DNA from: Candidatus Sumerlaeaceae bacterium
GTDB lineage: Bacteria; Sumerlaeota; Sumerlaeia; Sumerlaeales; Sumerlaeaceae
DNA: 64,000 nucleotides
Direction of reading: 5' to 3'
Assembly (NCBI GenBank): GCA_019695055.1
Contig: JAIBAT010000019.1
Location: 62,001 to 126,000, forward strand
A program made the translations under genes and the position numbers. The notes beneath the pieces are model-generated. The model was not told where the DNA came from and ran no database searches. It was given only the letters and a program-made list of their open reading frames with translations. Below are positions 37,868 to 47,183 of the stretch, piece by piece. How positions within the stretch are numbered: the first letter of the stretch is position 1; every line of letters starts with the position of its first letter.

Positions 37868-38772
37868 TGCCTTCAAGCCCTCTCCGCGCCGCATTTCTCC
37901 ACCTCCGCCCCCGTTCCTGGCCCATCGTATTTGCCCACTATGCCACCGGACTGGCCATCGCCCTCTACCATGCGCCGGCGCAATCGCGCTTGGCCGGGGC
38001 AATCCAGGGAATTCTCGGCGGCCTCATTTGGACCATCGGCATGAACGGTGGCACACTGGCCCTCAATAGCGCTTTCGACCGCGACGAAGGCGACATCGGC
38101 TACCTCGACAACCCGCCACCTGTTCCGCGGGGCCTTGCGTTGGGATCCTTTGCACTGATGCTCGCCGGTCTTGTTGGAGGTTATTTTGTTTCGCATGGTT
38201 TTCTGGTTTGCTATGCCATCTGCCTGGTCCTCTCCGTTCTTTACAGTGTGCCACCTGTCCGGCTTAAGTCCGTCGCCGGGCCGGATGTCCTCATCAACAT
38301 GATCGGTTACGGCGCCCTGACCATTGCCGCGGGTGCCTTGTCCGTCCGCTCCGCCGTCACTCCAACCGGCATTTGGCTGATCGCCGCCAGCTTCGCGTTT
38401 CTCTTCGGAGCATTCTATCCAATGACCCAGATCTACCAGATTCCCGAGGACACGGCCCGCGGTGATCGAACCCTCGTAATCGTCCTTGGCGAGCGAGCAT
38501 CTCTCGTTGCGTCCCTCTTCCTCACCCTCTGCGCCGCCGCATGCCAACTTTTCGCTGCCCGCCTCCAGGAGTTCGCCGTCTCTCCCGTTGGCCTGCTTTT
38601 CATAGCTGTCGTCTTTGTCGCGTGGTGCGCCCTGATTCTCCACTGGCTCGCCAACCGCGCCGCCTACCCCGCCAAGCGCGGCATGTACCGCGCACTTTGG
38701 CTGTGGGGCGTTACCAATATAGTCACGCTTGCGGTGTTTACCATTGCGGCCCGACCCGCTTTGGGCCAATGA
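37867..38772 (+). CDS. UbiA-family membrane prenyltransferase
   Basis: This 301-residue protein has about eight membrane helices and the first aspartate-rich motif NSAFDRDEGD near residue 65, fitting NxxxDxxxD. A second acidic region, PEDTARGD, lies near residue 195. Both bind the magnesium-prenyl diphosphate. UbiA enzymes attach isoprenoid chains to aromatic acceptors in quinone, heme O or chlorophyll synthesis. Its one-base overlap with hemC hints at heme or a heme-derived product as acceptor, but quinone synthesis is equally possible. Length is typical. A larger upstream frame is inside hemC and is not coding. Confidence 0.85.
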   Translation: MPSSPLRAAFLHLRPRSWPIVFAHYATGLAIALYHAPAQSRLAGAIQGILGGLIWTIGMNGGTLALNSAFDRDEGDIGYLDNPPPVPRGLALGSFALMLAGLVGGYFVSHGFLVCYAICLVLSVLYSVPPVRLKSVAGPDVLINMIGYGALTIAAGALSVRSAVTPTGIWLIAASFAFLFGAFYPMTQIYQIPEDTARGDRTLVIVLGERASLVASLFLTLCAAACQLFAARLQEFAVSPVGLLFIAVVFVAWCALILHWLANRAAYPAKRGMYRALWLWGVTNIVTLAVFTIAARPALGQ

Positions 38773-38797
38773 GCAAATACCAGAAATCATTCCGTGG

Positions 38798-38816
38798 GAC
38801 AGGCCGTCAGCCTGTC
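38798..38816. repeat. REP-like palindrome gacaggc-cgtca-gcctgtc
   Basis: GACAGGC and GCCTGTC form a perfect 7-bp stem around CGTCA. Outer cgt/acg bases can extend it past two unpaired G. It lies in the gap between the UbiA-like gene and folD. It lacks a T-run, so it is a palindromic repeat rather than a clear terminator. Confidence 0.5.
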
Positions 38817-38857
38817 ACGACGTCAGCGGAATTGATCCTTGGGGGCAGTGAAGCAAC

Positions 38858-39754
38858 ATGACAGCAAGAATCATCGACGGAAAACTCATCGCGGAACGTG
38901 TGCGGGCGAAGGTGAAGACCGACGCCGATGAATTCCGTGCGACCACCGGCATCACGCCCGGCCTTATCGTCGTCATCGTGGGCCAGAACCCCGCATCGCA
39001 GGCCTACGTGAAGAGCAAGAAGAAGGCATGCCTCGATCTCGGATGGTTTTCTGAAATCCATGAATTCCCTGAAACCGTAACCCAGGCCGAAATCGAAGCC
39101 GAGATTTCCGCGCTCAATGCGGATCCGCGCGTCCATGGCATCCTGCTCCAGCTTCCCCTCCCGAAGCACCTCGACGAGCAGCAGCTCCTCGAACAGATCG
39201 CCCCGGCAAAGGACGTGGATGGATTCCACCCCGTTAATGTCGGCAAGCTCGCCCTCGGCCTTCCCGCGCCGGTTCCCTGCACGCCCCTCGGCATTCAGCG
39301 CCTGCTAATTGAGGAAAACATCCCGACATCCGGCAAGTTCGCCGTTGTCATTGGCCGCAGCCACATCGTCGGCAAGCCCGTCGCCCAACTCCTGCTCCAA
39401 AAGGGTCCCGGTGGCGACGCCACCGTCTGTGTTTGCCACAGCCGCTCGAAGGACATGCCCGCCATCGTATGCCAGGCCGATATTCTCATTGCGGCCATCG
39501 GTCAGCCACGCTTTGTGCCGGGGGAGTGGATCAAGCCGGGCGCCGCTGTGATTGACGTCGGCATCAACCGCGTCGACGACGCAGCGTCCCCCAAGGGTTA
39601 CCGCCTCGTCGGCGACGTGGATTTCGAATCCGCATCCCAGGTGGCTGGCGCCATCACGCCTGTCCCCGGCGGCGTGGGCCCCATGACCATCGCCATGCTC
39701 ATGCAGAACACCCTGAATTGCGCGCGCGCATCGGCGGCCGCCTCGAAACGTTGA
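38858..39754 (+). CDS. folD: Methylenetetrahydrofolate dehydrogenase / methenyltetrahydrofolate cyclohydrolase
   Basis: This 298-residue bifunctional enzyme interconverts 5,10-methylene- and 10-formyl-tetrahydrofolate with NADP(H). Signatures are complete: YVKSKKKACLDLGW with the catalytic lysine near residue 54, GILLQLPLPKHLDEQQLLE, KDVDGFHPVNVGKL, VIGRSHIVGKPVAQLLL for NADP binding and TPVPGGVGPMTIAMLM at the C-terminus. It supplies one-carbon units for purines, which fits the presence of purA later in the window. Its stop TGA is overlapped by a TTG codon that probably starts lnt. Confidence 0.96.
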   Translation: MTARIIDGKLIAERVRAKVKTDADEFRATTGITPGLIVVIVGQNPASQAYVKSKKKACLDLGWFSEIHEFPETVTQAEIEAEISALNADPRVHGILLQLPLPKHLDEQQLLEQIAPAKDVDGFHPVNVGKLALGLPAPVPCTPLGIQRLLIEENIPTSGKFAVVIGRSHIVGKPVAQLLLQKGPGGDATVCVCHSRSKDMPAIVCQADILIAAIGQPRFVPGEWIKPGAAVIDVGINRVDDAASPKGYRLVGDVDFESASQVAGAITPVPGGVGPMTIAMLMQNTLNCARASAAASKR

Positions 39755-41619
39755 AGCGCCTCGTCAACCTCATCAAGTCCGCTTTTCCGTCTCGCGAGGA
39801 ATGGCGAACGAATCGCATCGCCTTCCTGCTCTGCGTACTCAGCGGACTTTTTGGCGCGCTAGTTTTTCCGAGGTTTTCCCTCGCTGAGCTGGCGTGGATC
39901 GCCCTCGTCCCGTTTTTTGTGGCCGTCCATTCCCTGCGCGGCCGTTGCCTCTTTTGGGGCGTCTACCTATTCGGTTTTCCCTGGTTTTACCTTAGCCTGT
40001 GGTGGCTTAACACCCTCACCGCATTCAACGATTTCATCCCGCTGGGGATCATCTTTCTCGGTTTCATGCAGGGCACCTATTTCCTCTGGTTTGCTTACCC
40101 GGCGGGATACGTCATGCGCCGCCTGCCGCCATGGCTGGCGCCTTTCGTCGTCGCTTTCCTTTGGACCGGCATGGAGCACATCCGAAACTTCTCCGACCTC
40201 GCCTTCCCATGGAATAATCTCGCCCACACCCAGGCCGTCCCGCGCTTCCTCACGCTGATTCAGATCGCCGACCTCGGCGGCACCGGCCTCATCTCGTTCC
40301 TCGTGGCCCTCGGCAATGCCGTGCTGGCCCAGATCGTCATAGAACTCCGCGCCCGGGCCACCGGCCGGAATTCCCGCGTTCTACTCGCGCTCACCGGTCT
40401 CATCGGCGCCGTAGCCGTGCTCACCTTCGTCAATATCTACGGTGTCGTCCGCATGGGCCAATACACCTCGCAGGAGGTGCCCAACAGTCTTATGCTTCGC
40501 TGGCCAAAGCTTAAGGTCTCCGTCATCCAGCCGAACATATCCCAGTTGGAAAAGTGGAACGCCTACTCACCCGGGAACACCGACGACCAGCGCCTTGCCA
40601 TCGAGGCCAACATGGCCCGCACCGTTTTTTCCGCTGTCCGCGCCACGCGCGAGGCCGCCCCGCAACTTGTCGTTCTCCCCGAGGCCGTTTTCATTTCGCC
40701 CTTCTTCATCTACGACACCATGCTCCACGGCGCCCTTGCCGGCCTGTCGCGCGAAGTGGGCGCCGACCTGCTCTTCGGCGCCGACAATCGCGAGCCATTC
40801 GAAAACTATCTGAAACGAATGCGCGCCGGTTTCCGCACCCTTGGCCCCGCCGACCAATCCACGTCGCGCGCGCTGACCCGGATCATCCTTCAAGCCAACG
40901 ACCGCGGCGAAACCCACCCCATGGAGGCCAGCGAGAACATGGCCGCCTTCGCCTCGGCCTGGCAGGTGAAGCCCGAAACCGGCCTGCAGCCCTATGTTTA
41001 CGACAAGGTGCAGCTCGTGCCCTTCGGCGAAACCGCCCCCGTCGTCGACATGATTCCCTATTTCCAGGAAAAGATTATGATGGTTGGCTCCTTCCAGCGC
41101 GGCCTGGAACAGACCGTCTTCGAAACATCCGGCACACGTTACGGCGTCATGATTTGCTTCGAGTCCAGCTTCGGCCATCTCGCCGGCGGCCTCGCCCGCG
41201 CAGGAGCCCAGTTCCTTTGCGTCATCACGAACGACGCATGGTACGACCCCTCCTACCAAATTAACAACCCCGGCAGCATCTGGGGCGCGCTGTTCCGCGT
41301 TCCATTCATCCACGGTCTTTCCGCCGCCGGCCCCTACCAGCACCTTTCGCAAAGTGTTTTCCGTGCCATCGAGACGCGCCTCCCCGTTGTGCGTTCCGCC
41401 AACACCGGAATCAGCGCCATCGTCGGTCCCGACGGCGTAATTCTGGACCAGGCCCCCTTCGACGAATTCGCCATGCTCCATCGCGAATTGCGTGTCGCGC
41501 CGCCAAACCCGTCCCTCACCCTCTACTCGCGCTTCGGAAATTGGTTTTCCGGTTCCTGCCTGGCAATGCTGGCCGTGGTGCTGGTCTTTCAGATTCGCGA
41601 TTTCAGGCGGCGAACATGA
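39751..41619 (+). CDS. lnt: Apolipoprotein N-acyltransferase
   Basis: This 622-residue inner-membrane enzyme adds the third acyl chain to lipoproteins. The N-terminal half has about six to eight helices. The C-terminal half is a nitrilase-like periplasmic domain with the catalytic triad Glu311 (LPEAVFI), Lys419 (YDKVQLVPFGE) and Cys469 (GVMICFESSFG). The Glu-Lys spacing of 108 residues exceeds the 68 of E. coli Lnt, indicating an insertion of about 40 residues. TTG at 39751 overlaps the folD stop (TTGA). A TTG at 39718, inside folD, is an alternative start. Its presence supports a two-membrane envelope. Confidence 0.92.
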   Translation: MKRLVNLIKSAFPSREEWRTNRIAFLLCVLSGLFGALVFPRFSLAELAWIALVPFFVAVHSLRGRCLFWGVYLFGFPWFYLSLWWLNTLTAFNDFIPLGIIFLGFMQGTYFLWFAYPAGYVMRRLPPWLAPFVVAFLWTGMEHIRNFSDLAFPWNNLAHTQAVPRFLTLIQIADLGGTGLISFLVALGNAVLAQIVIELRARATGRNSRVLLALTGLIGAVAVLTFVNIYGVVRMGQYTSQEVPNSLMLRWPKLKVSVIQPNISQLEKWNAYSPGNTDDQRLAIEANMARTVFSAVRATREAAPQLVVLPEAVFISPFFIYDTMLHGALAGLSREVGADLLFGADNREPFENYLKRMRAGFRTLGPADQSTSRALTRIILQANDRGETHPMEASENMAAFASAWQVKPETGLQPYVYDKVQLVPFGETAPVVDMIPYFQEKIMMVGSFQRGLEQTVFETSGTRYGVMICFESSFGHLAGGLARAGAQFLCVITNDAWYDPSYQINNPGSIWGALFRVPFIHGLSAAGPYQHLSQSVFRAIETRLPVVRSANTGISAIVGPDGVILDQAPFDEFAMLHRELRVAPPNPSLTLYSRFGNWFSGSCLAMLAVVLVFQIRDFRRRT

Positions 41620-41663
41620 TAACCGTGTCCATTCTGTGACCACGGATCGCCAGGCCATCTGAA

Positions 41664-42206
41664 TTGAAATTCGAGCTGCCCAATCCCAACTCGCTAAGCC
41701 CCGCCACCAGGATGCGCATTGTTATTGCGGGGTATGCGGTTGCGATTCTGTTGGCCGCCGTTGTCGTTGTGCTCCAGACAGCGTTCACAAATGTTTCCGA
41801 CCGGCAGGCAGCGCCCGGGATGTTCGCCTTCGGCGATACCCTTCTCTTCCTCGCCGTGTTCGGTGTGGCTGCAATTCCCGCGACCTGCATCGCCTTCTAC
41901 TTTCTCAGGCCCGTGCGCCGTTTCTGGACCGTGCTGGCCGTTTCCGGAAGCATTGTCGCAGCGACGGGGCTGCCAGCTTCCGCCATATACGCGGCGGCAC
42001 AAAGTGCCGGGACGGGCTCCCCCCTTCACGCATGGTCCGCCGTCGCCGTCCTCAGGGTTTTTGCGGCCCCGCTTTTCGCAATGACCTTCTTCCTTGCCGG
42101 TCTTTTCGCGCCCATTCGTGCCGCACAGGTTGCCCTGCTTACAGCGGCCGCCATCGAAGTAACAGCCTTTGCTTGGATTGCCTGGTTATGGCTTTACCCA
42201 AGTTGA
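41664..42206 (+). CDS. Small four-helix membrane protein of unknown function
   Basis: This protein of 180 residues has four clear hydrophobic segments (about residues 20-42, 60-84, 92-113 and 128-150) and a fifth near the C-terminus. It has no recognisable motif and I do not know its function. The first possible start is TTG at 41664; an ATG at 41712 would shorten it by 16 residues. Neither has a strong ribosome site. It lies 44 bases after lnt and may be part of the same transcript. Confidence 0.65.
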   Translation: MKFELPNPNSLSPATRMRIVIAGYAVAILLAAVVVVLQTAFTNVSDRQAAPGMFAFGDTLLFLAVFGVAAIPATCIAFYFLRPVRRFWTVLAVSGSIVAATGLPASAIYAAAQSAGTGSPLHAWSAVAVLRVFAAPLFAMTFFLAGLFAPIRAAQVALLTAAAIEVTAFAWIAWLWLYPS

Positions 42207-42399
42207 CTGTTCGGAACCAGTAAACACAGGTTTGACAGTCTTTGACGACCGATCCCAGCAATCTTGCGGGAGCATCTTCCAACACCGAAAGCCCAAACAA
42301 GTGAATTGAATCCACTGTCGAACTGATAATGTAATCAGGTCCAACGCTTTGCGCTGAACCGCTCCCCCCGACATTCATGTTGAAGAGAGCTGAGCGCCA

Positions 42400-43305
42400 G
42401 TGCCCGCCAAACCGTATCCCGTTTCCCAAGGCAATCGTCAACTTACGGCTGTGGCCTGGGGAGTGACGATCCTGACCAGTTCCCTGCCCGATATTCTCTG
42501 CGCAGAGTTTCTCAAAGCCGGGCCATTGTGGCTTCCTTATGCGAAAATGGGACTGCTGCTTACTCTGGCGCTTGCGGCTCTGGCGTGGAAACCGCTCCGC
42601 CCACTCCGCACCTTCTTCACTATGCTTTTCCTCTTCTTTGGCCTGCTGCGACTGTGGACGCACTTCGATTTCACATGGCCCGCCCTGCAGTCGCTCTTTG
42701 GCGCCAGCGTCTTCGACGCGCGGATGCAGGCCGAGCAAACCGGCAAGTTCGTCCTATCGCTTGCCATGATGGCCGCGCTCCTGATTCTCGGCTATCGGCG
42801 CCGCGAATTCTTCCTCGCCCGCGGTGACCTGCGAACTCCCATCGAGCCGGTTCGCTGGCTCGGCTTCCCGAAACCAGACCCATGGCCCCGCTTCGCCCTG
42901 CAGTGGGGCCTCTACATTGCCGTGGCCCTGAGTGTGGTGCAATATCTCGGCATGCGTCCCACAGGGGCCACGCTTGTCCGGGTGTTGCCGATCCTGCCGT
43001 CCATCCTGTTCTATGCCGCGCTCAATGCCTTCAACGAGGAGATGACCTATCGCGCTCCGATGCTGGCGACCCTCGAACCCGTCGGCGGCAGCCGCCATGC
43101 CCTGTGGATGTCCGCCTGGTTCTTTGGCATTGCCCATTACTTCGGCACCCCTGGCGGTCTCATGGGGGGCATCGCCTCCATCTTCATGGGCTGGATCCTC
43201 GGCAAGGCAATGCTCGAAACTCGTGGCCTTTTCTGGGCCTGGTGGATTCACTTCCTCAGCGATGTCGTGATCTTCACGTTTCTGACTGCAGCAATGCTCA
43301 GGTAA
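42400..43305 (+). CDS. CPBP-family intramembrane metalloprotease (Abi/CAAX-like)
   Basis: This 301-residue membrane protein carries the CPBP motifs: NEEMTYRAP near residue 210 (EExxxR), WFFGIAHYFG near 245 (FxxxH) and WWIHFLSDVVIF near 285 (HxxxD/N). These residues form the glutamate- and histidine-based metal site of Rce1/Abi-type proteases. Bacterial members process peptides or take part in self-immunity, but no bacteriocin gene adjoins. The start is GTG. The 190-base gap before it holds nothing I recognise. A palindrome follows its stop. Confidence 0.88.
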   Translation: MPAKPYPVSQGNRQLTAVAWGVTILTSSLPDILCAEFLKAGPLWLPYAKMGLLLTLALAALAWKPLRPLRTFFTMLFLFFGLLRLWTHFDFTWPALQSLFGASVFDARMQAEQTGKFVLSLAMMAALLILGYRRREFFLARGDLRTPIEPVRWLGFPKPDPWPRFALQWGLYIAVALSVVQYLGMRPTGATLVRVLPILPSILFYAALNAFNEEMTYRAPMLATLEPVGGSRHALWMSAWFFGIAHYFGTPGGLMGGIASIFMGWILGKAMLETRGLFWAWWIHFLSDVVIFTFLTAAMLR

Positions 43306-43313
43306 CTAGACCC

Positions 43314-43339
43314 TGTGGCACGGACACTCTTGTCCGTGC
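43314..43339. repeat. REP-like palindrome, copy 2
   Basis: GCACGGACA (43318-43326), loop CTCT, TGTCCGTGC (43331-43339) make a perfect 9-bp stem, preceded by TGTG as in copy 1 at 20963. The two copies share core and flank with one compensating pair change. It lies between the CPBP gene and the convergent peptidase gene. Confidence 0.65.
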
Positions 43340-43354
43340 ACTACGCGGTCCTGG

Positions 43355-46300
43355 TCAATAAATCGGCCAGTTCGCGACCTCTGCAAATCCCGTGAGCCCG
43401 AAGTAATTCAATACGTCGCTCATCATTTGAAGCCGTCCGCTTTCCGGATAGACCGTTTCAAAGGAAAACGCCAGATAAACGAGCGCACCTTGGGCGCTTC
43501 CTGCCCCGAACACACCCTTGTACTGAATTCCCGCAGCATTGCCGGCACTGTATTGCAGCGCCGCCGTACTGCCACCGCTTGCGGAAATCACATCCGGAAA
43601 ACCCGGCAGGTATGGCGAATCGCCGCCATTGCCGTAGGTGAATGAGTGCGCCCCGAAACAGGAAACCCCACCCGTGCTGTCCACGGTGAAGTCCGCGGCA
43701 TTATCCGCCACATAGGCTGCCTTCAGGTAGCCCGCGTAAAACGCCTGGTCCGCCGCGGGCCGCGACGTGCGGCCCAGATCCCAGCCAATCTCATTGCCAG
43801 TCACGAACAGCTTGCCGCCCGCCACCACGTAAGCGCTGACCAGCGTCTGTTCGCTGCTGCTGAACGTTTCGTCCACCGTGGATTCGTCACCCGCAGCCCA
43901 AACCACTGCTGCGTAACCTCCCAGGCTGACCCCGCTTCCCACGGCCTCATTGGCGCAACTGTCAAAAGAATTGCCGTGTGCGGCCACCGCGCGCCCATGC
44001 GACGCCGCGAAGGCGTGATTAAGCCCGCCGCTGAAGGATTGCGTGTTCCAACGGTCATAGGCGTCCACGATCAGCAGTTGCCCCGCCCCCGTCCCAAGGC
44101 GCACGCCGTAAACATCCGTGGCCAGGCTTTCCCCCGTGCCGACTGCGGTCAGTCGGAAATAGCGGGTCTGCCCCGGGGACAGACCCGTAACAACCGTCGA
44201 AGTGGTTTGCGCTCCCAATGTGGTGCCATCCTGGATCAGCGACCCCGTCGACAATCCGTCTGTACTCGCATATAGGCGGTACGAAGTTACCCCTGAGGTG
44301 GGGGAGAGGGTCCACTTAATCGTTACTGTTCCCGCTGCCCCGTTCCCCACAACACTCAGCAGCGTCGGCGGTGATGGTGGTGTCGGCACGATCTCTGTGG
44401 CTGTGCATAGGATCCAGGCATTCGGATCAAAGGTCGCATCTGTCGGCGCAACGGTTCCAACCTTTACGGAAAAAGCCTGCGCCGTCTGGTCATTAAACAC
44501 TTTCACGATTGCGGTGCTGTTGTCCGCCAGAGTCACGCCGATATCAATCGGCATGGTGTATGGCGAGCCGCCCTGCGTTTGCGTCACGCTCACGTCCACG
44601 AACCAGTCCGCCCCGGACTGATGCGAGGACCAGCTCCACGAGTACGCTGGCCGCGACGACCGCGTTAGCCATTCATCAAAGAACCACTGCAGGCTCTGCC
44701 CATATCGCGCCTCCTGATGCGCCTGGAAATCCGCGGAAACCACCGTCTTGTTCCGCAGGTTGGGATTGGCCATGTAGTCGCGTGTCGCCTGGAAGAAGTT
44801 CGCATCGCCCACCACATGGCGCAGCATATGCAGCACCCATGCGCCCTTGTAATACGTCACCGCCAGCCCGAAGTCGTCCGCCGCAGGCGACACCACCGGC
44901 CGCGAGTCCGACGAACTGCTTTTAAACGTCGCCATCTGCGTCTTGTAAGCCGCATCGCCATTCTTGTACTCAAGCCACAGCGCCTCTACGTACGAGGCCC
45001 AACCCTCGCTCAGCCACAGGTGATCAAAGATTTGGATACCGGTGCAGACACCGAACCACTGGTGCGCCATCTCGTGGATGTTTCGACGGTGATAGGGCGG
45101 ATTGTTGAGGTTCCCGTTCGGCATGCTGGTGCACGTCTCGTGTTCCACGCCAAACGTCAGCGCCCACGCCGCCGTCACATACTTCTCATTCACGAACGGA
45201 TACTCGCCGAATGTCTGCGCCATGTACTGCATCACCTCGATGGTCCGCGGCAGTTCCTGCGACTCCGAGGCATAGCTGGTTGGATAGACATGGTGCGCCA
45301 CCGGCATGGTCGTCACGCTGTCGAGTGCCGTGTACACGCCGCTCGCCACCTGATAATTCGAGCACGCCAACGAAACATACTGGCTCGCGATGGGATACGA
45401 CTCACTCCAGTTGTAGGTAGTGTTTCCGCCACTGGCCACGGTGGAGACAAGCGTTCCATTGGAAACCACCGAGAGCGGAAACCCATTGTAGCTCACCGTT
45501 GGTACCGTCGCGTGCATATTGGAGGTGAATTTGTCCCGCGGCAGGTCCTTGCAGGGGTACCACGTCCGCGCATTGTACGGCTGGTTGTTCGTGTAGACCA
45601 CCGGCACACTGTTCTGCGTCGTGCGGCGATAGGCCAGCGTGGCCACCGGCGTGCCATCGTAGGTGACCCGCACCGTGAACAGGCTTCCCGACGTAACCGG
45701 CGTTGCCAGGTTGATGCGGAGTTTCTCGCCTGCCGTGTCCCATGTGTAGGTCAGCGGCGTGGCGGTCGTCCCCGCATCCACAGCCGTCACATGCATGGCG
45801 CCGGCGTTGTCATTGAAATCCAGCACGCACAGGTTCAGCCCATTCGTCAGGCTCTTCGCCGTAATGGTGGCCACTGCGCCCGGGATACTCGCCGACGCGG
45901 GATCTATCGTGATGGCCAGGTCCAGTTGCTGCACATCGTAAAGGTCCTGGTTGGCATCGCTCGCCGGTTGATTGCGAATAACGGGACCAACAAATTCCTG
46001 GAAATATTCCTCCTCGGCAAAATCCATGGAGAAGCCAAGCAGCCCCTTGACCTCTGCAGCCTCGCCTTTGGCCGATGCGACCACCACGTCGTTTGCCCCC
46101 GCCTTCAGGCTCCTCGCCGGGATTCCATACCAAAATCCATCCGGCCCCACAATCGGGTCCGTTTCCAGCGCTTTGCCATTGATGGTCAAATCCCATCCAT
46201 CAGCCGGCGCTTCACCCTCCACCCGCAGGGCAAATGCGTTCGCGGCGGCGGCCGCATCCAGCTCTGCGCGAAACGAAACCGACGCCCCATCCGCCGAGAC

Positions 46301-46492
46301 CGCCACCCCGCGCGCCGACAGCGAAACTGGCGCAGTCGAGGATTCCGTCCCCGCATCCACCAGCACAGTCCGCCCACCGAGTTCAAAACCCGCCGGCAGC
46401 CCGAAGCATAAGCGGCTGGGGCCGCAGAGCAATGCAGCGGCCAAAAGGAGGCCAATGGCCGCATCGAGGAAGTGGGAATTCTTAAACGCCAT
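43355..46492 (-). CDS. Secreted M1-family metallopeptidase with FN3 and C-terminal extension
   Basis: This 1045-residue exported protein has a signal peptide (1-28). An M1 aminopeptidase-like region follows at about 130-690, with zinc site HEMAHQW near residue 472 and LSEGWASYVE 18 residues later, plus FGVEHETCTSM in the exopeptidase-motif position. All zinc ligands are present. Residues 710-805 are a fibronectin type III domain. The last 230 residues begin QLLIVDAYDRWNTQSFSG and contain VWAAGDESTVDETFSSSEQ, an uncharacterised C-terminal module seen in other large secreted hydrolases. Peptides or proteins are the likely substrate. ATG 46492 gives the signal peptide; the frame is open to 46540. 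Confidence 0.9.
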   Translation of the reverse strand: MAFKNSHFLDAAIGLLLAAALLCGPSRLCFGLPAGFELGGRTVLVDAGTESSTAPVSLSARGVAVSADGASVSFRAELDAAAAANAFALRVEGEAPADGWDLTINGKALETDPIVGPDGFWYGIPARSLKAGANDVVVASAKGEAAEVKGLLGFSMDFAEEEYFQEFVGPVIRNQPASDANQDLYDVQQLDLAITIDPASASIPGAVATITAKSLTNGLNLCVLDFNDNAGAMHVTAVDAGTTATPLTYTWDTAGEKLRINLATPVTSGSLFTVRVTYDGTPVATLAYRRTTQNSVPVVYTNNQPYNARTWYPCKDLPRDKFTSNMHATVPTVSYNGFPLSVVSNGTLVSTVASGGNTTYNWSESYPIASQYVSLACSNYQVASGVYTALDSVTTMPVAHHVYPTSYASESQELPRTIEVMQYMAQTFGEYPFVNEKYVTAAWALTFGVEHETCTSMPNGNLNNPPYHRRNIHEMAHQWFGVCTGIQIFDHLWLSEGWASYVEALWLEYKNGDAAYKTQMATFKSSSSDSRPVVSPAADDFGLAVTYYKGAWVLHMLRHVVGDANFFQATRDYMANPNLRNKTVVSADFQAHQEARYGQSLQWFFDEWLTRSSRPAYSWSWSSHQSGADWFVDVSVTQTQGGSPYTMPIDIGVTLADNSTAIVKVFNDQTAQAFSVKVGTVAPTDATFDPNAWILCTATEIVPTPPSPPTLLSVVGNGAAGTVTIKWTLSPTSGVTSYRLYASTDGLSTGSLIQDGTTLGAQTTSTVVTGLSPGQTRYFRLTAVGTGESLATDVYGVRLGTGAGQLLIVDAYDRWNTQSFSGGLNHAFAASHGRAVAAHGNSFDSCANEAVGSGVSLGGYAAVVWAAGDESTVDETFSSSEQTLVSAYVVAGGKLFVTGNEIGWDLGRTSRPAADQAFYAGYLKAAYVADNAADFTVDSTGGVSCFGAHSFTYGNGGDSPYLPGFPDVISASGGSTAALQYSAGNAAGIQYKGVFGAGSAQGALVYLAFSFETVYPESGRLQMMSDVLNYFGLTGFAEVANWPIY

Positions 46493-46735
46493 ATTTCTCA
46501 GGACACTACTATAAGGATATACCTCTACGAGGGGGCACAATGGACCCGACTCAATATGAAATTCGATAGGGGAGAAACAAGGGGCTACCGACCACGGCTG
46601 TCGTTTTGACCAGCAGGCCCCAAAAAGGCGAAGAATGTGGATTACTCTCTCCCCAATACGACCTATAATCCGATAAGCTACCCGGGCCGGTCACGGTCAG
46701 GCGATTGGGCTTATCACTCAGGGAGGCAGGGAAAG

Positions 46736-47128
46736 ATGGCAGGGGACACTGATTTCCAGCAACTGCGCGATGCGCACACCAGCGCAGGCAACTACGACAT
46801 GGGGACCGACCAGATCATCGACCGGCTGAAGCAATGGCAGGGGCTCTGCTCGTTTCGCGTAACCGGCGCCAAACATGATCGAGTCAGCCTCGAGTTCGAC
46901 ACACTGCCCGCCGACATGGGCGCCTTCGCGCGCGACGTGTACGCGTTCAGCCCCGACATTGTGGACCAGGGAACCGCCTCCCTGCGCGAAATGGTAGAGG
47001 CCGGCGAATTGCCGGAGAAGTTCCAAGCCCTCGTAGCGGGCGTGGATTTCAACGATGATAACTACGGTGTCGAAATCCTAAAACGTCAGATTCAGGCAGG
47101 CAAGTCGCTCAGCCTTTGGTGGGATTGA
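46736..47128 (+). CDS. DUF4253-like small protein
   Basis: This 130-residue soluble protein carries DVYAFSPDIVDQGTASLREM near the middle and ends SLSLWWD. These match the PDIVDQG and terminal WWD patterns of DUF4253, although the protein is shorter than many members. Proteins of this type often occur beside toxin or immunity genes; function is unknown. A GGGAGG site lies nine bases before ATG 46736. The frame is open upstream to 46637 but the extra residues look non-coding. Confidence 0.75.
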   Translation: MAGDTDFQQLRDAHTSAGNYDMGTDQIIDRLKQWQGLCSFRVTGAKHDRVSLEFDTLPADMGAFARDVYAFSPDIVDQGTASLREMVEAGELPEKFQALVAGVDFNDDNYGVEILKRQIQAGKSLSLWWD

Positions 47129-47183
47129 CAGGACCATTGGTGCCCGGGCACAAGAGTACTCCCGAGAACGATAATAGACAGTT

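Noticed and set aside
44717..46411. 564-codon open frame on the plus strand
   Set aside because: It is the antisense shadow of the M1 peptidase gene; the peptide is arginine rich with no domain, while the minus strand has clear catalytic motifs.
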